DNA of 64,000 nucleotides, taken from the NCBI RefSeq assembly GCF_963576615.1, contig NC_088711.1, positions 9,790,869-9,854,868 of the forward strand, in the 5' to 3' direction. The notes below the pieces were generated by a model. That model saw nothing but the letters and a program-made list of their open reading frames with translations, ran no database searches and was not told where the DNA came from. Below, one piece after another: positions 1 to 22,215 of this stretch. The translations under genes were made by a program, and so were the position numbers. The stretch's first letter is position 1. Every line of letters begins with the position of its first letter. The stretch comes from Watersipora subatra. Taxonomy: Eukaryota; Bryozoa; Gymnolaemata; Cheilostomatida; Watersiporidae.

Positions 1-10139
<10,139 letters not shown>

Positions 10140-10835
10140 GCGCAAGGCCACGTCGGATGCTTTAGGAATCTCAGAAGAAATTATACTTGTTTTGAGATTA
10201 TCATTATTGCGACATAATGCCCTCTTTAGGCACTTTTGTTTAGTGGAATATTTTTTGATATGCATTTATTTATGCAGCAATCCTCAGTTTTAATCAGTTT
10301 GTGCTAATTGTGATCTTTTTGTGGTTGTGTCAATCTATTGCACTAATATCTATGCCATTTCTGCACTATCACCTAATGTTATATTTGGCCCTTTATCAGG
10401 CCTCATTCATTCATTTTGTGATGCTTCTTTAACTGTAGATGGATGCAAGCAGGTGTTTATTTTAACTCTTTCTGTTTAATTAAAACCAATTGAACAACAT
10501 TACTTGAAAATACAGTGTTTCAATTTCTTTTTCTGTTTAATTAAAACCAATTGAACAACATTACTTGAAAATACGGCGTTTCTTTTTCTGTACAATTAAA
10601 ACCAATTGAACAACATTAGGCCTACTTGAGAGTATAGCGTTTCAATCTCTTTTTTTGTTTAATTAAAACCAATTGAACAACATTACTTGAGCGGACTGGG
10701 CTTTAAATCTGTAATAGAATACTACATACTTCGAAAGTGTTTCTTGCTCTATTTGGGCAATAGGCCTCCACTGTACGCAGAATCCTTAGGTAGCCCTTAT
10801 GAAAATCTTCATTTTTAATAAAGCAACCATTAACC
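10140..10835 (+). other. GLUD1: Probable GDH 3' UTR
   Basis: Non-coding. An AATAAA at about 10817 is a plausible polyadenylation signal. It contains the four-copy repeat at 10468-10690. The extent is inferred. Confidence 0.45.
10468..10690 (+). repeat. 54-67-bp repeat, four copies
   Basis: Four copies start near 10468, 10530, 10583 and 10650. They share AATTAAAACCAATTGAACAA and then CATTACTTGA. Copies three and four carry small insertions. Confidence 0.9.
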
Positions 10836-12689
10836 CATCAAGGAAGCCTAGGTTATAATATTCACTCCGACATACAAAAGCTTTTCCACATGAAAATTAA
10901 GCCTTACAGTATGACATGAATTTACCAGCTTGGCTGTGGAATGTGTCAGAATGGCTAACATAAAGTTTCAATACCCTAGAGGCCTAGATGAATGATAGCG
11001 ACAGCGAGGGAATGTCAGCACATGCCCACCCAAAAGTATATGAACTGAATGATTGATGATTGATAAACCTAACGGCATATGCCGGAGTAATGGTAGCTGC
11101 CTCTGACTGGCAGCTACATTTAATTACCTTTCATTGATTAGCCTATGAAATATCAGGCATGTATCAAAGGCTTACACAGTACTTACGGCAGCAATGATTT
11201 CATTCATTGCCTTTTAGCTTGGGTGTGCTGAAGGGATTTGGAGAACTTGAGCCGAGTGTTGTAACAGGTAATTACAGTATTGCTAATGTACATTGAGCTT
11301 TATATTCTATGGTGTGAACTTTCAACAAATAGCTAACATGACCATACAAATTTTGTAGCAAAATATGAAAGTGTTAATTTAAATGCTATTAAAATATTCA
11401 AAATTTCCCTCAATTTTGTTAAAACAAAAGGTAAGTCTTGTACCCAACTATGTCGATGTTAAAGTTAGATTGCTACTAGCAGTGCTGTTAATAGACATAC
11501 AGCCAATACCAAACAAGTGCATTGCTTCACCAGCACTGTTAGCTTCCTGCCATCAATAAAAATGTTGACATAATCAACACTATTGATATCCTATTGGCAG
11601 AAGAGGTGAAGCGAGAGGCAGCATCGCTTGTTGACATTACACATTATACTCTTACTGACATTGGCAGCGCTCCCAAGTTATTAGTAGGCAGCAGCACAGG
11701 GTGTCTTTTGTAAGCTTTCTGATTCCAAGCAAGCTCCTTTAAATATTGCAGCTACATCCTTGGCAGTGAGGTAAGTATCAGAGCAATATAAAGAAGATTT
11801 GCTCATGAGCAGGAAGCTAACTTGTATAAAAGGAAAATATCTAACAAGACATTGTCGCATAACTTATTAAGACTTTCGCTGCGTATCGATGAAAAGATAT
11901 GAGATTTTGGTGACATAAGACTGAACCTTTTAGTATACTAGAGGCATTAGCAGTAACAGATTATTATTGAAATCTTGTGTGTTGTGATATTTATCTGCAA
12001 GAAACCATTTCTAGGCGGCTGCAATATTTTTGTTTGTTAGGCCATACATTGGGTGCTACCAATTTAAGTTTTCAAGGTGTACGCAAAAGTAAAATATGTG
12101 GGCCTCTGCTTGCAGCAGCAAACAGCATTTTTAAGGAGCTATTTTAGGTTGCTGATTGCGTATTAACAATGTGTGAAATTTTGATAAATAAAAGCACAGG
12201 ATATTCTAGTAGGCAAAATCCAGAATTTTGTTTATGATTAGCAAAGCGGACTGGAAAAATTTGCTTACGCAAAGCCAGAGAAAAGATGTCACTGTTAGAA
12301 AAATTGACCAAGGAGTTTATTAGTTTAACAAGTCATGCAAATCCATTCCAATATTTTGCGTTGCCAAAGCGACATACATGTACAGTGGCAGCAGTCTAGC
12401 GCAAAGAGCATTATAGAGTCTAGGATGCTGTATATTACTTGCGTCATCATATCAACAAATGATGCCATTAAATGGCATACCATAGCGTAACGCCAGCACA
12501 CTCCAGCATGCTCATGCCCTGTATTTTTTTACAGATAATCATCTTAGCGAGGAGCAACTCACTGCATGACAGCAGCACAAATTTGATTTCAATAGCTAAC
12601 TCGACCTTCATAAGAGCATAGACATCATCTGCGTTGAACGCAAAGCAAATCTAGTATAATTTTCTTCGAACAATTAGCGTATAGCAGCC
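10836..12689. other. Intergenic, nothing recognised
   Basis: AT-rich sequence without a supported exon, RNA gene or element on either strand. Confidence 0.5.
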
Positions 12690-12920
12690 ATGAAGCTCTC
12701 TACAACCATGGGAGGTCATAACATAGACATGTTCGACACTTCTACCACAATTGGGTATAACTCACCATTGAATGCGCCAGGGACAACACGAATAATCTTA
12801 GGTATAACTATAGGAGTTGTTGTTCTTGTAGCCATCCTAGTAGCTATTTGGTGCTTGAAACCATGTACTAATGCTGACAGAAAAAATGCTTCAACGGCGA
12901 CTTCTATAGCCTCGATCTAA
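12690..12920 (+). CDS. Possible small single-pass membrane protein (76 codons)
   Basis: Complete ATG-to-TAA frame with CAGCC before the ATG. The N-terminal half is polar and rich in Ser, Thr and Gly. One strong hydrophobic helix runs from about residue 34 to 56 (GITIGVVVLVAILVAIW), followed by a Cys- and Lys-containing tail. No cleavable signal peptide is evident, so type III topology is possible. I do not recognise a family. It could be a genuine intronless micro-protein, an exon of a larger gene, or chance. The next frame (12967-13179) looks non-coding. Confidence 0.35.
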   Translation: MKLSTTMGGHNIDMFDTSTTIGYNSPLNAPGTTRIILGITIGVVVLVAILVAIWCLKPCTNADRKNASTATSIASI

Positions 12921-14335
12921 ATCATTTCAACTATTTTCGACTAATTTTCCCTAGTAATGTACCGATTTGCATCAACATGGACAGCAGGTGGATCGACGTT
13001 GCAATTTTTTCATTGCAATAGTCGGTTTTCCTCAGGCAGACTATAATATACACTATGACTTCGCATATCTAATGGGAGACCTAACAGACATGAGACATAA
13101 ACAAGCTTCCAACAGCCAGCACAGACATCAAGGAATACAAACATCGCAAAGTTTCATGTACTGCTGCAGCCACGATTGACATGATTGACACTCGCCTACA
13201 GCCTGTACAACCAGAAGGTAGTCTGCTTTGCCCGCATTCCATTGACTATCACAACTATCTACTATGCAAGAGATAATTTAATTCCTTGTACTACAATAGA
13301 ATAATTTTAGCCAGATGTTTTCTACCATGACATTGGGAGCAATATAGTTATATGGTTCACTTATATCGATATAAACTGGTCATTATACCGTACATTCTTT
13401 GGATATTTATGTAATGCCCACAAAGCACTCACGTTTGCCAAATGTTATTAGCTTAAAAAATGTGTAAGACAACATTGGCCACATTCAAGTACTAATTAGT
13501 GCATTGGAGTTTTTCACCACCGTGTTTCGCAATCAGACACAGTGAAAAACAAAAAAATTACAATTATTTCATATCGCAAAAAAGTAGAATATCCAGGCAG
13601 ACATGTGGTATACATGTACATAAAAATTAACCAAATTTGCCATCTCTCTTTTTCTCTCGCCATCGGTTGTCTTGACAATGACTGTCTTATGATATAGGCT
13701 TTATTACTGACTTCCATTCAGCTCGGTTTTCTACCTTCTCCTGCCATATGTTTGGGTCCAGTTCCCTCAACTTCATGTTACGCTTAACTACATCTTTGTA
13801 TCTCAGCCTGGGCTTGCCCGATTTCTCATTCCTTCATAGAGTTTTGAATTTGATAATTGTCTTGGCAATCACTCATGACCCATCCTGTGCCTATGGCCCA
13901 ATCATCTTAGGCTTTTTTCTGTCAGAAATTGTCAATTTGCCATAATATTATAAAATAATGCAAGCTGGTCTAGAACGGAGACTAAACGGAGTGCTAAACC
14001 ACAAAAAGGCCATAAACCAAGACCTGTGTATGTATACACAAATCATTTCATGAGGATTCCATAGGCGTTATTATGATCATAAACTTGTGGAGTTATCTGC
14101 TACCCTCATATAGTTTATAGCGTCTAACGATGAATGAAAGCCTAGGAAGAATGCTGTTTATATAGATACATCCTACAGCTTGATGATTGTACTGGACGCC
14201 TTCCATTAATTGAATATTGCCTAACTAGATTATGCTACCTCCTTAGCTCTTGTACTTACGACCCTCAGTCGACTGTGCGTCGTCTGGCCTGCTAATAGTT
14301 TACTTCTTGCTCCATCGACATAAGAAAACACCAAA
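12921..14335. other. Intergenic, nothing recognised
   Basis: AT-rich. The short frames at 13514-13717 (-) and 13748-13945 (+) lack recognisable domains or splice context. Confidence 0.5.
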
Positions 14336-15640
14336 TACTATAAAACCTCTAATTGGACGCCTCCTTTAATTGAACGGCAACTTCAGTTGACTGCCACTTT
14401 GACATTCATTGATCTTTACAAACCCACAATAGCAAGTGATCAGTAGAAAAGTGTCCACAAATGGTACTAATAATGACTCAGTTACATCAATAACAATTAA
14501 TTCTTTTGTTGTCCAACTCAAAAACCTTTTGTTTTTTTTTGTTAAAACTTTGAAAGCAACAACATAAAAATATTTAATAACTGTATCAGGCTTATATTAG
14601 TTGCTTGTTCAATGTGGTCCTGATACTTTGACGTATATGAAAAAACGGTTTACGTTTACAATGATATATGAGCCACTATTTTTGGGCTAAAAGTTGTGTT
14701 TAATGCCCATTTGGCTTAAAATCTATCAATATTTATGCGAAATGCAATGCGTAAAAGTTTTGTTCAGCCAAACAATTGTTTGGACGCTATTATCGACTAG
14801 TTCAGCGGTGCAGAAGAAGAGATGAGACCAGAAGACACTGCGGAAGGTAGTGAACAACCAGAAGATGTTCGTTCCATTGAAAGCGAATATCAGAACGCAA
14901 CTGGCCGAGCAAATGATGCAAATATTTTTGTTTCTAAAATGTTAATTATTGTTTTTGCATATATTATATAAGTATGGTTCGTTTGTCACTTGTTCATTAA
15001 TATCTATTTGTTGCATTTGTTGGATTATTGTTATATAACTTATAAATTCGCAAATTTATAGCATATTATTTGATAACATCATTGCGGTAATCTGATCTTA
15101 CAATGGATCGACGCTCATTACTCCTCTTCTATTGCACATAAAAAGTCGGTTTTGGCTGCAAACTAGCAAACGTATCAATAAGTGCAATGAGCTTTTATGC
15201 AACATTGTCAAATAAATATATAAAATAAAAATATGCCTTCAAATTCAGAAGAAAATGAAAAATTGAAAGCTCCAACCAATTGCAAAGCAGGACACGGACT
15301 ATAATATCATCGCAGGTCAATTGCAAATAATAGATATCAACTGGTAGAGATATTTCCCAGCTTCTCAATGCATATTTATTGAGAGATCTTTGGCAAGTTG
15401 AATGTAAATTTATTGCATCCAAAAGGGTTAATGTCGCTCCATCCAAGAGAGAGGGCAAAATATAGGCAGCATTCGCTTTGCCATGAAAAAGGGCTAAATT
15501 TATCTTCCCACAATTCTGACAAGCCATTGGAAAAACACAACGCCAGCCTCTATTTGAATGCCACCTCTATTTGACCACCCCTATAAGGGAAGGGTTAGAA
15601 AAATTGAGTGCCATGGCGTTCAAAGAGTGGTTTTACATTA
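14336..15640. mobile_element. TIR element copy A (pogo/Tc1-like, non-autonomous, 1.3 kb)
   Basis: The ends TACTATAAAACC and (inverted) TAATGTAAAACC are imperfect terminal inverted repeats, followed inward by CTCT(A/T)ATTGAACGCC-type subterminal repeats. Internal stretches such as GACATTCATTGATCTTTAC are shared with copy B (19786-20680) and fragment C (63590-63742). No transposase frame survives; the 110-codon reverse frame at 15195-15527 is inside and unrecognised. The superfamily is inferred from end style only. Confidence 0.65.
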
Positions 15641-16487
15641 AATAAGTTATTGTCGAAAACTTTAGTTAACCAAAATAGTTGAAAAGCTTTTCTGAGAGGT
15701 TTAAAAATGATATGTGGAATCGCACGCATTCAAGTAAATGATTAATTACTATGATATAATGTATTAAATCTCTTAACCGGAGTTTTGCAAGTACCAATTT
15801 CAGTAGCAAATAGCTTACAGCATTTCTAACTCATATGATAAAAGTTGCGTGATGTTGTGGGTATGTACCCTGTTATGAGAAATTCTTATTATTGAGAGAA
15901 CAAACATGAATAACTCTTTGATACTAGTAAGTAATCCTTTAGTAGTTTGTGTAATCTAAGATCAAGTGTTAAAATTATTTAATGAAATAATGTAAAAGTA
16001 CCATGTATGAGAATAGAGAGTTGAATACAACAGCCTTCAGTGGGTTGCTGCACAGCACCGATGAACACATTGATAGTGCAATACCATAGAGCAAGCGCGA
16101 TACCGATAATAATTGTTTTATACAATTACTTTTGCATGCAAAGCTAATTTTTTGAAATCAATCAAAAGATTCTGCAAATACATTGATTCTTTAACACCCT
16201 GTATCACAAAAAGGCTTCAAAAAAATAAAAACATTTGTTCAAATAAAAGGGAATGCACTTCCTAAGAAACTTATCTTTACATAAAGATCATTCCAAAACT
16301 CAGTGAAGACATGGCTCTATTCGAACAACATGATATAATGATAACTGATAGATGCCTATTTAATAGCTTGAAGAAATCTGAGATTGACTGCTAAAACCTT
16401 TGTAGGAAATCCTTTAACTTATGTAATAATAAGTTAAAGTTCCTGCCCTGTCCTTCCGCCAGGGCAGGAAGGGCACTAAGCGGGAGA
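15641..16487. other. Intergenic or 3' flank of the reverse gene
   Basis: AT-rich. The only structure seen is the GC-rich stem-loop at 16441-16469. Confidence 0.5.
16441..16469 (-). other. Perfect 10-bp stem-loop in a probable 3' UTR
   Basis: TCCTGCCCTG and CAGGGCAGGA flank a nine-base loop, 18 nt beyond the stop codon of the reverse-strand gene. It is the most GC-rich patch in its neighbourhood. Confidence 0.7.
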
Positions 16488-16899
16488 TTAGGGTAAGTCT
16501 CGCTTATCAGGTAAAATAAATGTTTCTCTAGATTCTGGGCTAAGCAAAACTTCACTGGTATAATACTCTCGAAGATAATTATTACTTGTCAGTTCCGTAT
16601 GACTCTGGAGAAAGTCTTCAAATGTGTGATTAGGAGGCATGCACTGCAAGGCCTGAGCTATAATATGAATATAAAACATAGTGATTGTCTCACTGTAGCC
16701 AGATTTGATTTTATCTTTGTTCTGTTTATTATAATTCATGATACCCCGTTTGATGAGTGGAATAGCAGCCTCCTTGCCATGCTGAGAGATATAGTTCCAA
16801 GACATGCGAAGATGCGCCTCATGCGTCCACTCCTCAAACGGCAGTTTAGTGTTTTCGAATGCCTGCATGAATATCTCATCTCCGATCGACCGAAAAGCC
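16488..16899 (-). CDS. Conserved uncharacterised protein, last exon (WTHEAHLR family)
   Basis: The frame ends at TAA (16488-16490) and is open up to a probable acceptor, CTTGCAG, just upstream at 16900-16906. It encodes about 137 residues with LPFEEWTHEAHLRMSWNYI, then IKRGIMNYNKQNK, then GYSETITMFYI. As I recall the family, a small helical protein of unknown function found in bacteria and animals carries this arrangement (W/F-x-H-x-A-H-L-R, then YN, then GYxETIT). The conserved histidines and the GYxETIT stretch may form a ligand or metal site; that is inference. Upstream exons are expected at higher coordinates but were not identified. Confidence 0.7.
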
Positions 16900-17447
16900 C
16901 TGCAAGATACTTCTCAGACATAACATCCACAAACTTTTGGTGTCGGCAGTCAAAACATGACAACGGGTGCGCTGTTGTACTGCTCAAGATAGCCCTGGAG
17001 TTTTATATATAGCTTGCACAAAGGTCACTAGTAAACTAACACAAGAAAGAGAATATGTAAACAGTTGCACAGACTATAATAGTTAGCAAGATAAACAGAG
17101 AATCAGCATCATTTGTAGCTGTATTATCTAGCTAAAAGCTAGCAGATAGCTTCCTATCACAGGCATTACCTGACTTTGGCAGTGAATTTAAGCAAAACAT
17201 TATTCAATTACTATACAGCTCATTCTACAGAAGCAGCGTGGATCATTGTAAGAAAATGCTGCATCCAAACGATTGGAACAAAACATAGTGACCAAATCCT
17301 TATAAGGAGACGACTTCTTTCACATGTGTTCTGAGGTGCCAATGAGCTAGATTCTGGCTGGTGTGACTCAGATCAATGCACAAAGATGAATAGAATATTT
17401 AGAAAAACTTAAGTTTACTAAATGTATGCCTAGTGACAAACCTAGCA
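16900..17447. other. Probable intron or 5' flank of the reverse gene
   Basis: AT-rich; no convincing upstream exon found. A reverse frame ending MSEKYLAGLFGRSEMRYSC overlaps the last exon in another phase and is probably chance. Confidence 0.4.
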
Positions 17448-17515
17448 CAAGTAATTACCGCAGTGAGAATACAGCGCAACTGCACCAAATACCAGATAAA
17501 GAGGAGATGAATCCA
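17448..17515 (+). repeat. Direct repeat, left copy (MITE flank)
   Basis: ACAAGTAATTACC through GAGGAGATGAATCCAAA recurs with small differences at 18277-18352, on the other side of a MITE, at an offset of about 830 bp. Confidence 0.85.
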
Positions 17516-17546
17516 AATAATAAAAATAAATAATTCTGCTGTATAT

Positions 17547-18272
17547 TTATACCTCAACATACGAGCTTGTATGTCAATTTACTCATGTTTCAAGACACTA
17601 TTTCTCATATAAATAACTACAGTATATACAAATTAATCCGTTAACACACTAAGAAAAAAATCACATAAAACAGGATATTACGGTGGAAGAACGTGTTTTT
17701 AACTCTTGCAATTCAGTACATACGCTAACAAAATAACAACTGTCTATTTAGATGTTAAAATCACTAAAATGTACTTGTAATGCACTAAAATGTAGCATTA
17801 CTATGTACACTGTTGTAAGTTTTTACCTTCGAGACAGACGTAGTGGCTAACAGCGGTTTGAGCGACTCGACAGCAACGTGTTCAGTACATTTTTGTGACG
17901 CTACGTAACAAAAACTTTGAATTTAACTTAAATGAATTTAGTTTAAAAAATACACTTAGAACTAAGTTTTAATTTTTTACAAAACTTACTTTAATTTTGT
18001 TGTCAAAATTTTTTATTACTTGTTTCTGGTTTGGCGCTTTTTGTCTCGCATTCACTATAACTTTTAGCCAACCTTTTTAAACTTTTTGTCAAACTGATTC
18101 GAGGAAAAAGACTCGAGCGATGCTGTTCTCGAAAGCGGCCTCTCACATACTTGGCCATATAGTGGCTATCGAGAACCGGCTCATATATCAAAGAATACTT
18201 GTATCTCAAAGAAGAAACTTGTTCAAAATGCTGTTTTCTCATACATTGGGGCACTCTTACGGCGAGGTATGA
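17547..18272. mobile_element. MITE with TATACCTC-type inverted ends
   Basis: The left end TTATACCTCAACATACGAG and the inverted right end GTCATACCTCGCCGTAAGAG are imperfect inverted repeats about 0.72 kb apart. They resemble pogo/Tigger-style termini. The interior has no transposase frame. Exact ends and target duplication are uncertain. Confidence 0.55.
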
Positions 18273-18276
18273 CTGT

Positions 18277-18352
18277 ACAAGTAATTACCACAGCGAGAAT
18301 GAGAATACTGTGCAACTGCACCAAATACCACAGAGAGAGGAGACGAATCCAA
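18277..18352 (+). repeat. Direct repeat, right copy (MITE flank)
   Basis: Second copy of the 17448-17515 sequence, slightly longer, with an extra GAGAAT. Confidence 0.85.
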
Positions 18353-19785
18353 ACAACAAAAACCAGTCTTAAACGAATAAGTAACAGTTTACCTTTGATA
18401 GTAAAGCATGGGGTGCAGTGTTGTATCAGGGTTGGAGTGAGCTTGCAAGGCTGTGCCATACCAGACGCAGTGATCACCTATGACTTGGCTCTTACTGACC
18501 GAGCACTGTATTGCCCCGGCACTGTCCCGCAGTATCGGCATTCCTTCAATTCACGTACATCAGTCTACGGAGTCACAGAGAAAGTATCGCAACTACTAAC
18601 GTAGTAGTAGTAAGTGAGTAACGCAACTACTACATAAATTGGTGTTAGTTATCAGTGGCAGCAATCCTGTATGAAATCATAAGTGAAATTTTTTTTAATA
18701 TTCTACTGTGGCTTTGGATTGAAAGCTTGTACAACAGCCCCTACTGCCACTAGCAAATGTGAATTAAAAACTATATAACTATAATAACTATGTAGATGTA
18801 TATAAATAACTATATAAGAATACATGCAACTATGGACACAGATTATTATGCAGTTTTTTCCATGCCCTCAAGTGATACAATTTTGACCCTTCGTTTTAAT
18901 TGATAGCAACCAATGAATCTGTTTAAATATTATCAACTCACTGAGATGGAAGATTTATTTACCTCCAATTTGATGCAATTCTCAAGCATGTTTTTACTGA
19001 AAGCATTACTCATGGTGATTCGAATCCAGATTCAACTCAATCTAAATTCATCTTTTCGAAACTAAACTAATTTAGATTGCAAACCATGATTAAAGGGGCA
19101 TTATCAAAAACAATAACTATAGCTGACAAATTGAAGGTTGAAGCACAGCTATTTAAACTGGTGGACATCATGTCATATGTTTATCACACTGAGACTGAAT
19201 TAATACCACTAGCCTTTTCACAATGTACATAGGAAAAGCAACTTCACCAAGGGTAATTTTCACAACGAATAATTTTTAAAGTTTTGACTTATTTTCTCTG
19301 TAATTAAGGGAAGTACAAGCACGTTGTTAGAATTTAGAATGTTTCACAAAAGAGCAATATTTTAATTGTTTGAATTTGGTTATTATATATATTACTTTAT
19401 TGGCAATAACTTCATTTCAAATAGAAACATGTTTTAAATCATGCCATACAACAATAATAAAACAAAAAAAGGGTGACAGCCACTAAAAACAAATAAATGG
19501 TTTGACAAATGATGTTTAAAATAACTTTCTCTGCGAAGAGAACGCATATTAGGTGGAAGATTGTTCAAGCAGCTGGTAATATTTTCAAAATAATGTTAGG
19601 TGTTGTACGCAATTTTTTTATATCAAGTGCGTGGAAATGAGCTAAAAACCTGTAGATTACAGGTATGAATACATATGAATACATAGATTACAGCATTGCA
19701 GTTCAGCCACATGCTACTCATGTAATCACAAAAACTGAGTCTGACGTAATTGCTTAGGCATTGCATTTACCTGTTTGTCAACATA
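18353..19785. other. Intergenic, nothing recognised
   Basis: AT-rich. A run of CTACTA/GTAGTA trinucleotides near 18590-18632 is the only local pattern. Confidence 0.5.
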
Positions 19786-20680
19786 TACCGTGAAACCTCT
19801 ATTTGATTACCACCTTTATTTGAACATCACCTCTAATAGAACGCCACTCTAAGAGAAGGGTTGAAAAATACAGCCGCCATCCTTTAATTGAACGCCACCT
19901 CTATTTGACCGCCCCTTTGACATTCTTTGATCTTTACGAACCCATAATAGAATGAGATTAGTAAAAAAGTGCCCTAAAAACGGTACTAATGATGATTCAA
20001 TTACATCAATAACAATTAATTCTTTCGTTGTTGCTGTAGTATTTGTGATGGTTTTAGTGACAGTGTACCTGAGAAGATCGATCGTCACAATCATAACTAC
20101 ACTCCGATTCGAAGTCAATAAGGCCTAAATACGATCCGTTGTTTTTAGATTCATCCATAATGCGGTTTACAATCTTACATGAAGACTTTAAAGCGTTTTG
20201 ATAAACGATGAGAAGTTTTGATAAACAATACTCTTTTAGTGTAGGAACACTGTAAGACATAATAACAGCTAATGTTAGGGCGTACCAAAGTCCTTTTTCT
20301 AACTCAAGAGCTTTACAGTTTTTCCTTTAAAACTTTGAAAGCAACACCATCCAATTACTAATTGTATCCGACTAATATTTTTTTAATCGAAGTAGTTTTC
20401 TGTTTAACTCGGTCTGATAGTTCGACATACACGAAAAATGGTTTAGCAAAAATGCTGAGGCCGACAGCATAAATGTCGCTCCGCCCGAAGGAGAATGCAA
20501 GATATAAGCAGCATTTGCATTACTTCGCCGTAAAAAGGCTAAATCTTTTCCCGAAATTCTGACGAGCTAGTAAAAAATACATTGCCACCTTTTTTGAACA
20601 TCACCTCTAATACAACACCACTACATGGAAAGGATTGAAAAACAGAGTGCAATGGCATTGAAATAAAGTTTTTTATGGTA
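19786..20680. mobile_element. TIR element copy B (same family as 14336-15640)
   Basis: Begins TACCGTGAAACC and ends with the inverted TACCATAAAA, flanked by TA on both sides (CATA and TATA). It shares subterminal CACCTCTATTTGACC repeats and several internal blocks with copy A but is about 0.4 kb shorter. No transposase survives. Confidence 0.7.
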
Positions 20681-21739
20681 TATACCATATATAGATAACA
20701 AAAGGTCTCTAATATCATAAGATTTATTGTAGAGATTCTATTATCAAGGTGAATTTCATTTCGACTCAATACCTTATAATTCTCTACAAACGCCAATGAT
20801 ACTCAATAATCCTGAATCTATATTTAATGTTTGAAATTATAGCATTGAATTCAAATTGATTTACAAATCTGTAATAAATCATTCACTAACAGATACAAAA
20901 ATAGATTTATCAAAAAAGAGTTTGATGTATAGACGGTATAGCTCTACCGTCTGAAGGAAAGATAACTTTTTTACTACAGCTGTTTAGTATGTGCTACAGC
21001 AAGTCATATCGACCACGAGTAGAATATAATGACACATGTTTACCTTTGATGCCTTCTTCATGCTCAAAGTCTTTAAATTGGTGACATTTCAGATCAGAAG
21101 ATAAACTTTTGGCAAAATGCATTCCAGTCTTTATTTGTCTATGCGATAAAATATTAGCAGCAAAGTGGCCACTAGATTGAATAAACTTGTTGATGATGTT
21201 TTCATTGTAAATTGAGATCAGTACAGTTGGTGGGTTTAGAGTGAGACTAGTGAAGCTACTGCAGGTAACACCTCTCTTTACCAAGCCATGCTCTGTATCC
21301 TCCTACAAAAAATGTGGGACTATATGTATAACCTACAGCCTGGATGCTCAATGTTGGCAAGAGAACATTTGTGTCAAAAATATAACATCTAACAATAACT
21401 GCAAGTGCAATTTGTATACCATTGATGATGTAACAATGACAACTGCTTGAGGAAGAACTCTCATAACTGTCTTGAAACTGCACCTTCTTACTAACGGTCG
21501 CTGTATGCTCACCCAACTCCTGCCCAACTTCCCAGCACCTTGCATCACCTGAGTTAACAAATAAAAAATGTAAAATGGTGGCTTTAAGACTATATTAAGA
21601 GCTACATTTTTATAGCTGAGACTATAAAGCGGAGCTGGTCGAAGATGCGCACAGCAACATTTTTGCTGGCCCGGTGTCAGTGGCGAGATTGCATACATAT
21701 ATATGGTACACAGATGCAATGTTTGTATTATGCATTCCC
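20681..21739. other. Intergenic, nothing recognised
   Basis: Overlapping short frames on both strands near 21241-21719 show no domain. Confidence 0.5.
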
Positions 21740-22215
21740 AGGTTAAGCATCATCCGATGCAAGAAGATGAGTTATCCACAAAACTGCGAGAGTTTTATAG
21801 GCACAGATGTACTCACTCTTAAAGGTGACTTGTGTCTAGTTATTGATTACTTTTCTAAATGAATTGAGACTTAGCCTATAGAAACTTGAACATCTAAAGA
21901 GGTGGCTATATCATGAAAGATGTGTTTCATATATTCGGAATCCTAAAGTGTGTATGTCTGACAATGGCGCTTTATACGACAGCACTTGATACAAGTTTAG
22001 GGATTGCACTCAAAAACAGGGTTTCAGATTGGCTACTAGCACCCTAAGGTATCCATGTTCAAATGGCTTCGCAGAGATTGCAGCCAAAACAGTAAAATAT
22101 TTGTGGTACAAAACCCACAATAAAGATACAGCTTTGTTAGCCTATCGGACAACACCATTGCCATCAGAATATTCACCTAGTGAAGTCATGTTTTCTTTTC
22201 TAGACGTTTCTGTTA
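21740..22215 (+). pseudogene. Decayed Ty3-type retrotransposon integrase core
   Basis: Three stretches carry recognisable integrase core features: GTDVLTLKGDLCLVIDYFSK (around 21803-21862), a degraded middle with TKEV-like sequence and stops, and SNGFAEIAAKTVKYLW with ALLAYRTTPLP and SPSEVMF (around 22053-22195). The last part is in a different frame from the first. Stops and at least one frameshift make it non-functional. No LTRs, RT or RNase H remain nearby. It is an old fragment. Confidence 0.8.

Noticed and set aside
16488-16987. Bacterial contamination, given bacterial relatives of the encoded protein
   Set aside because: The frame is bounded by a plausible splice acceptor and sits in sequence continuous with animal repeats; base composition matches the surroundings.
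21241-21719. Several overlapping frames of 69-123 codons on both strands
   Set aside because: No domain, no splice context and overlap in several phases; chance.
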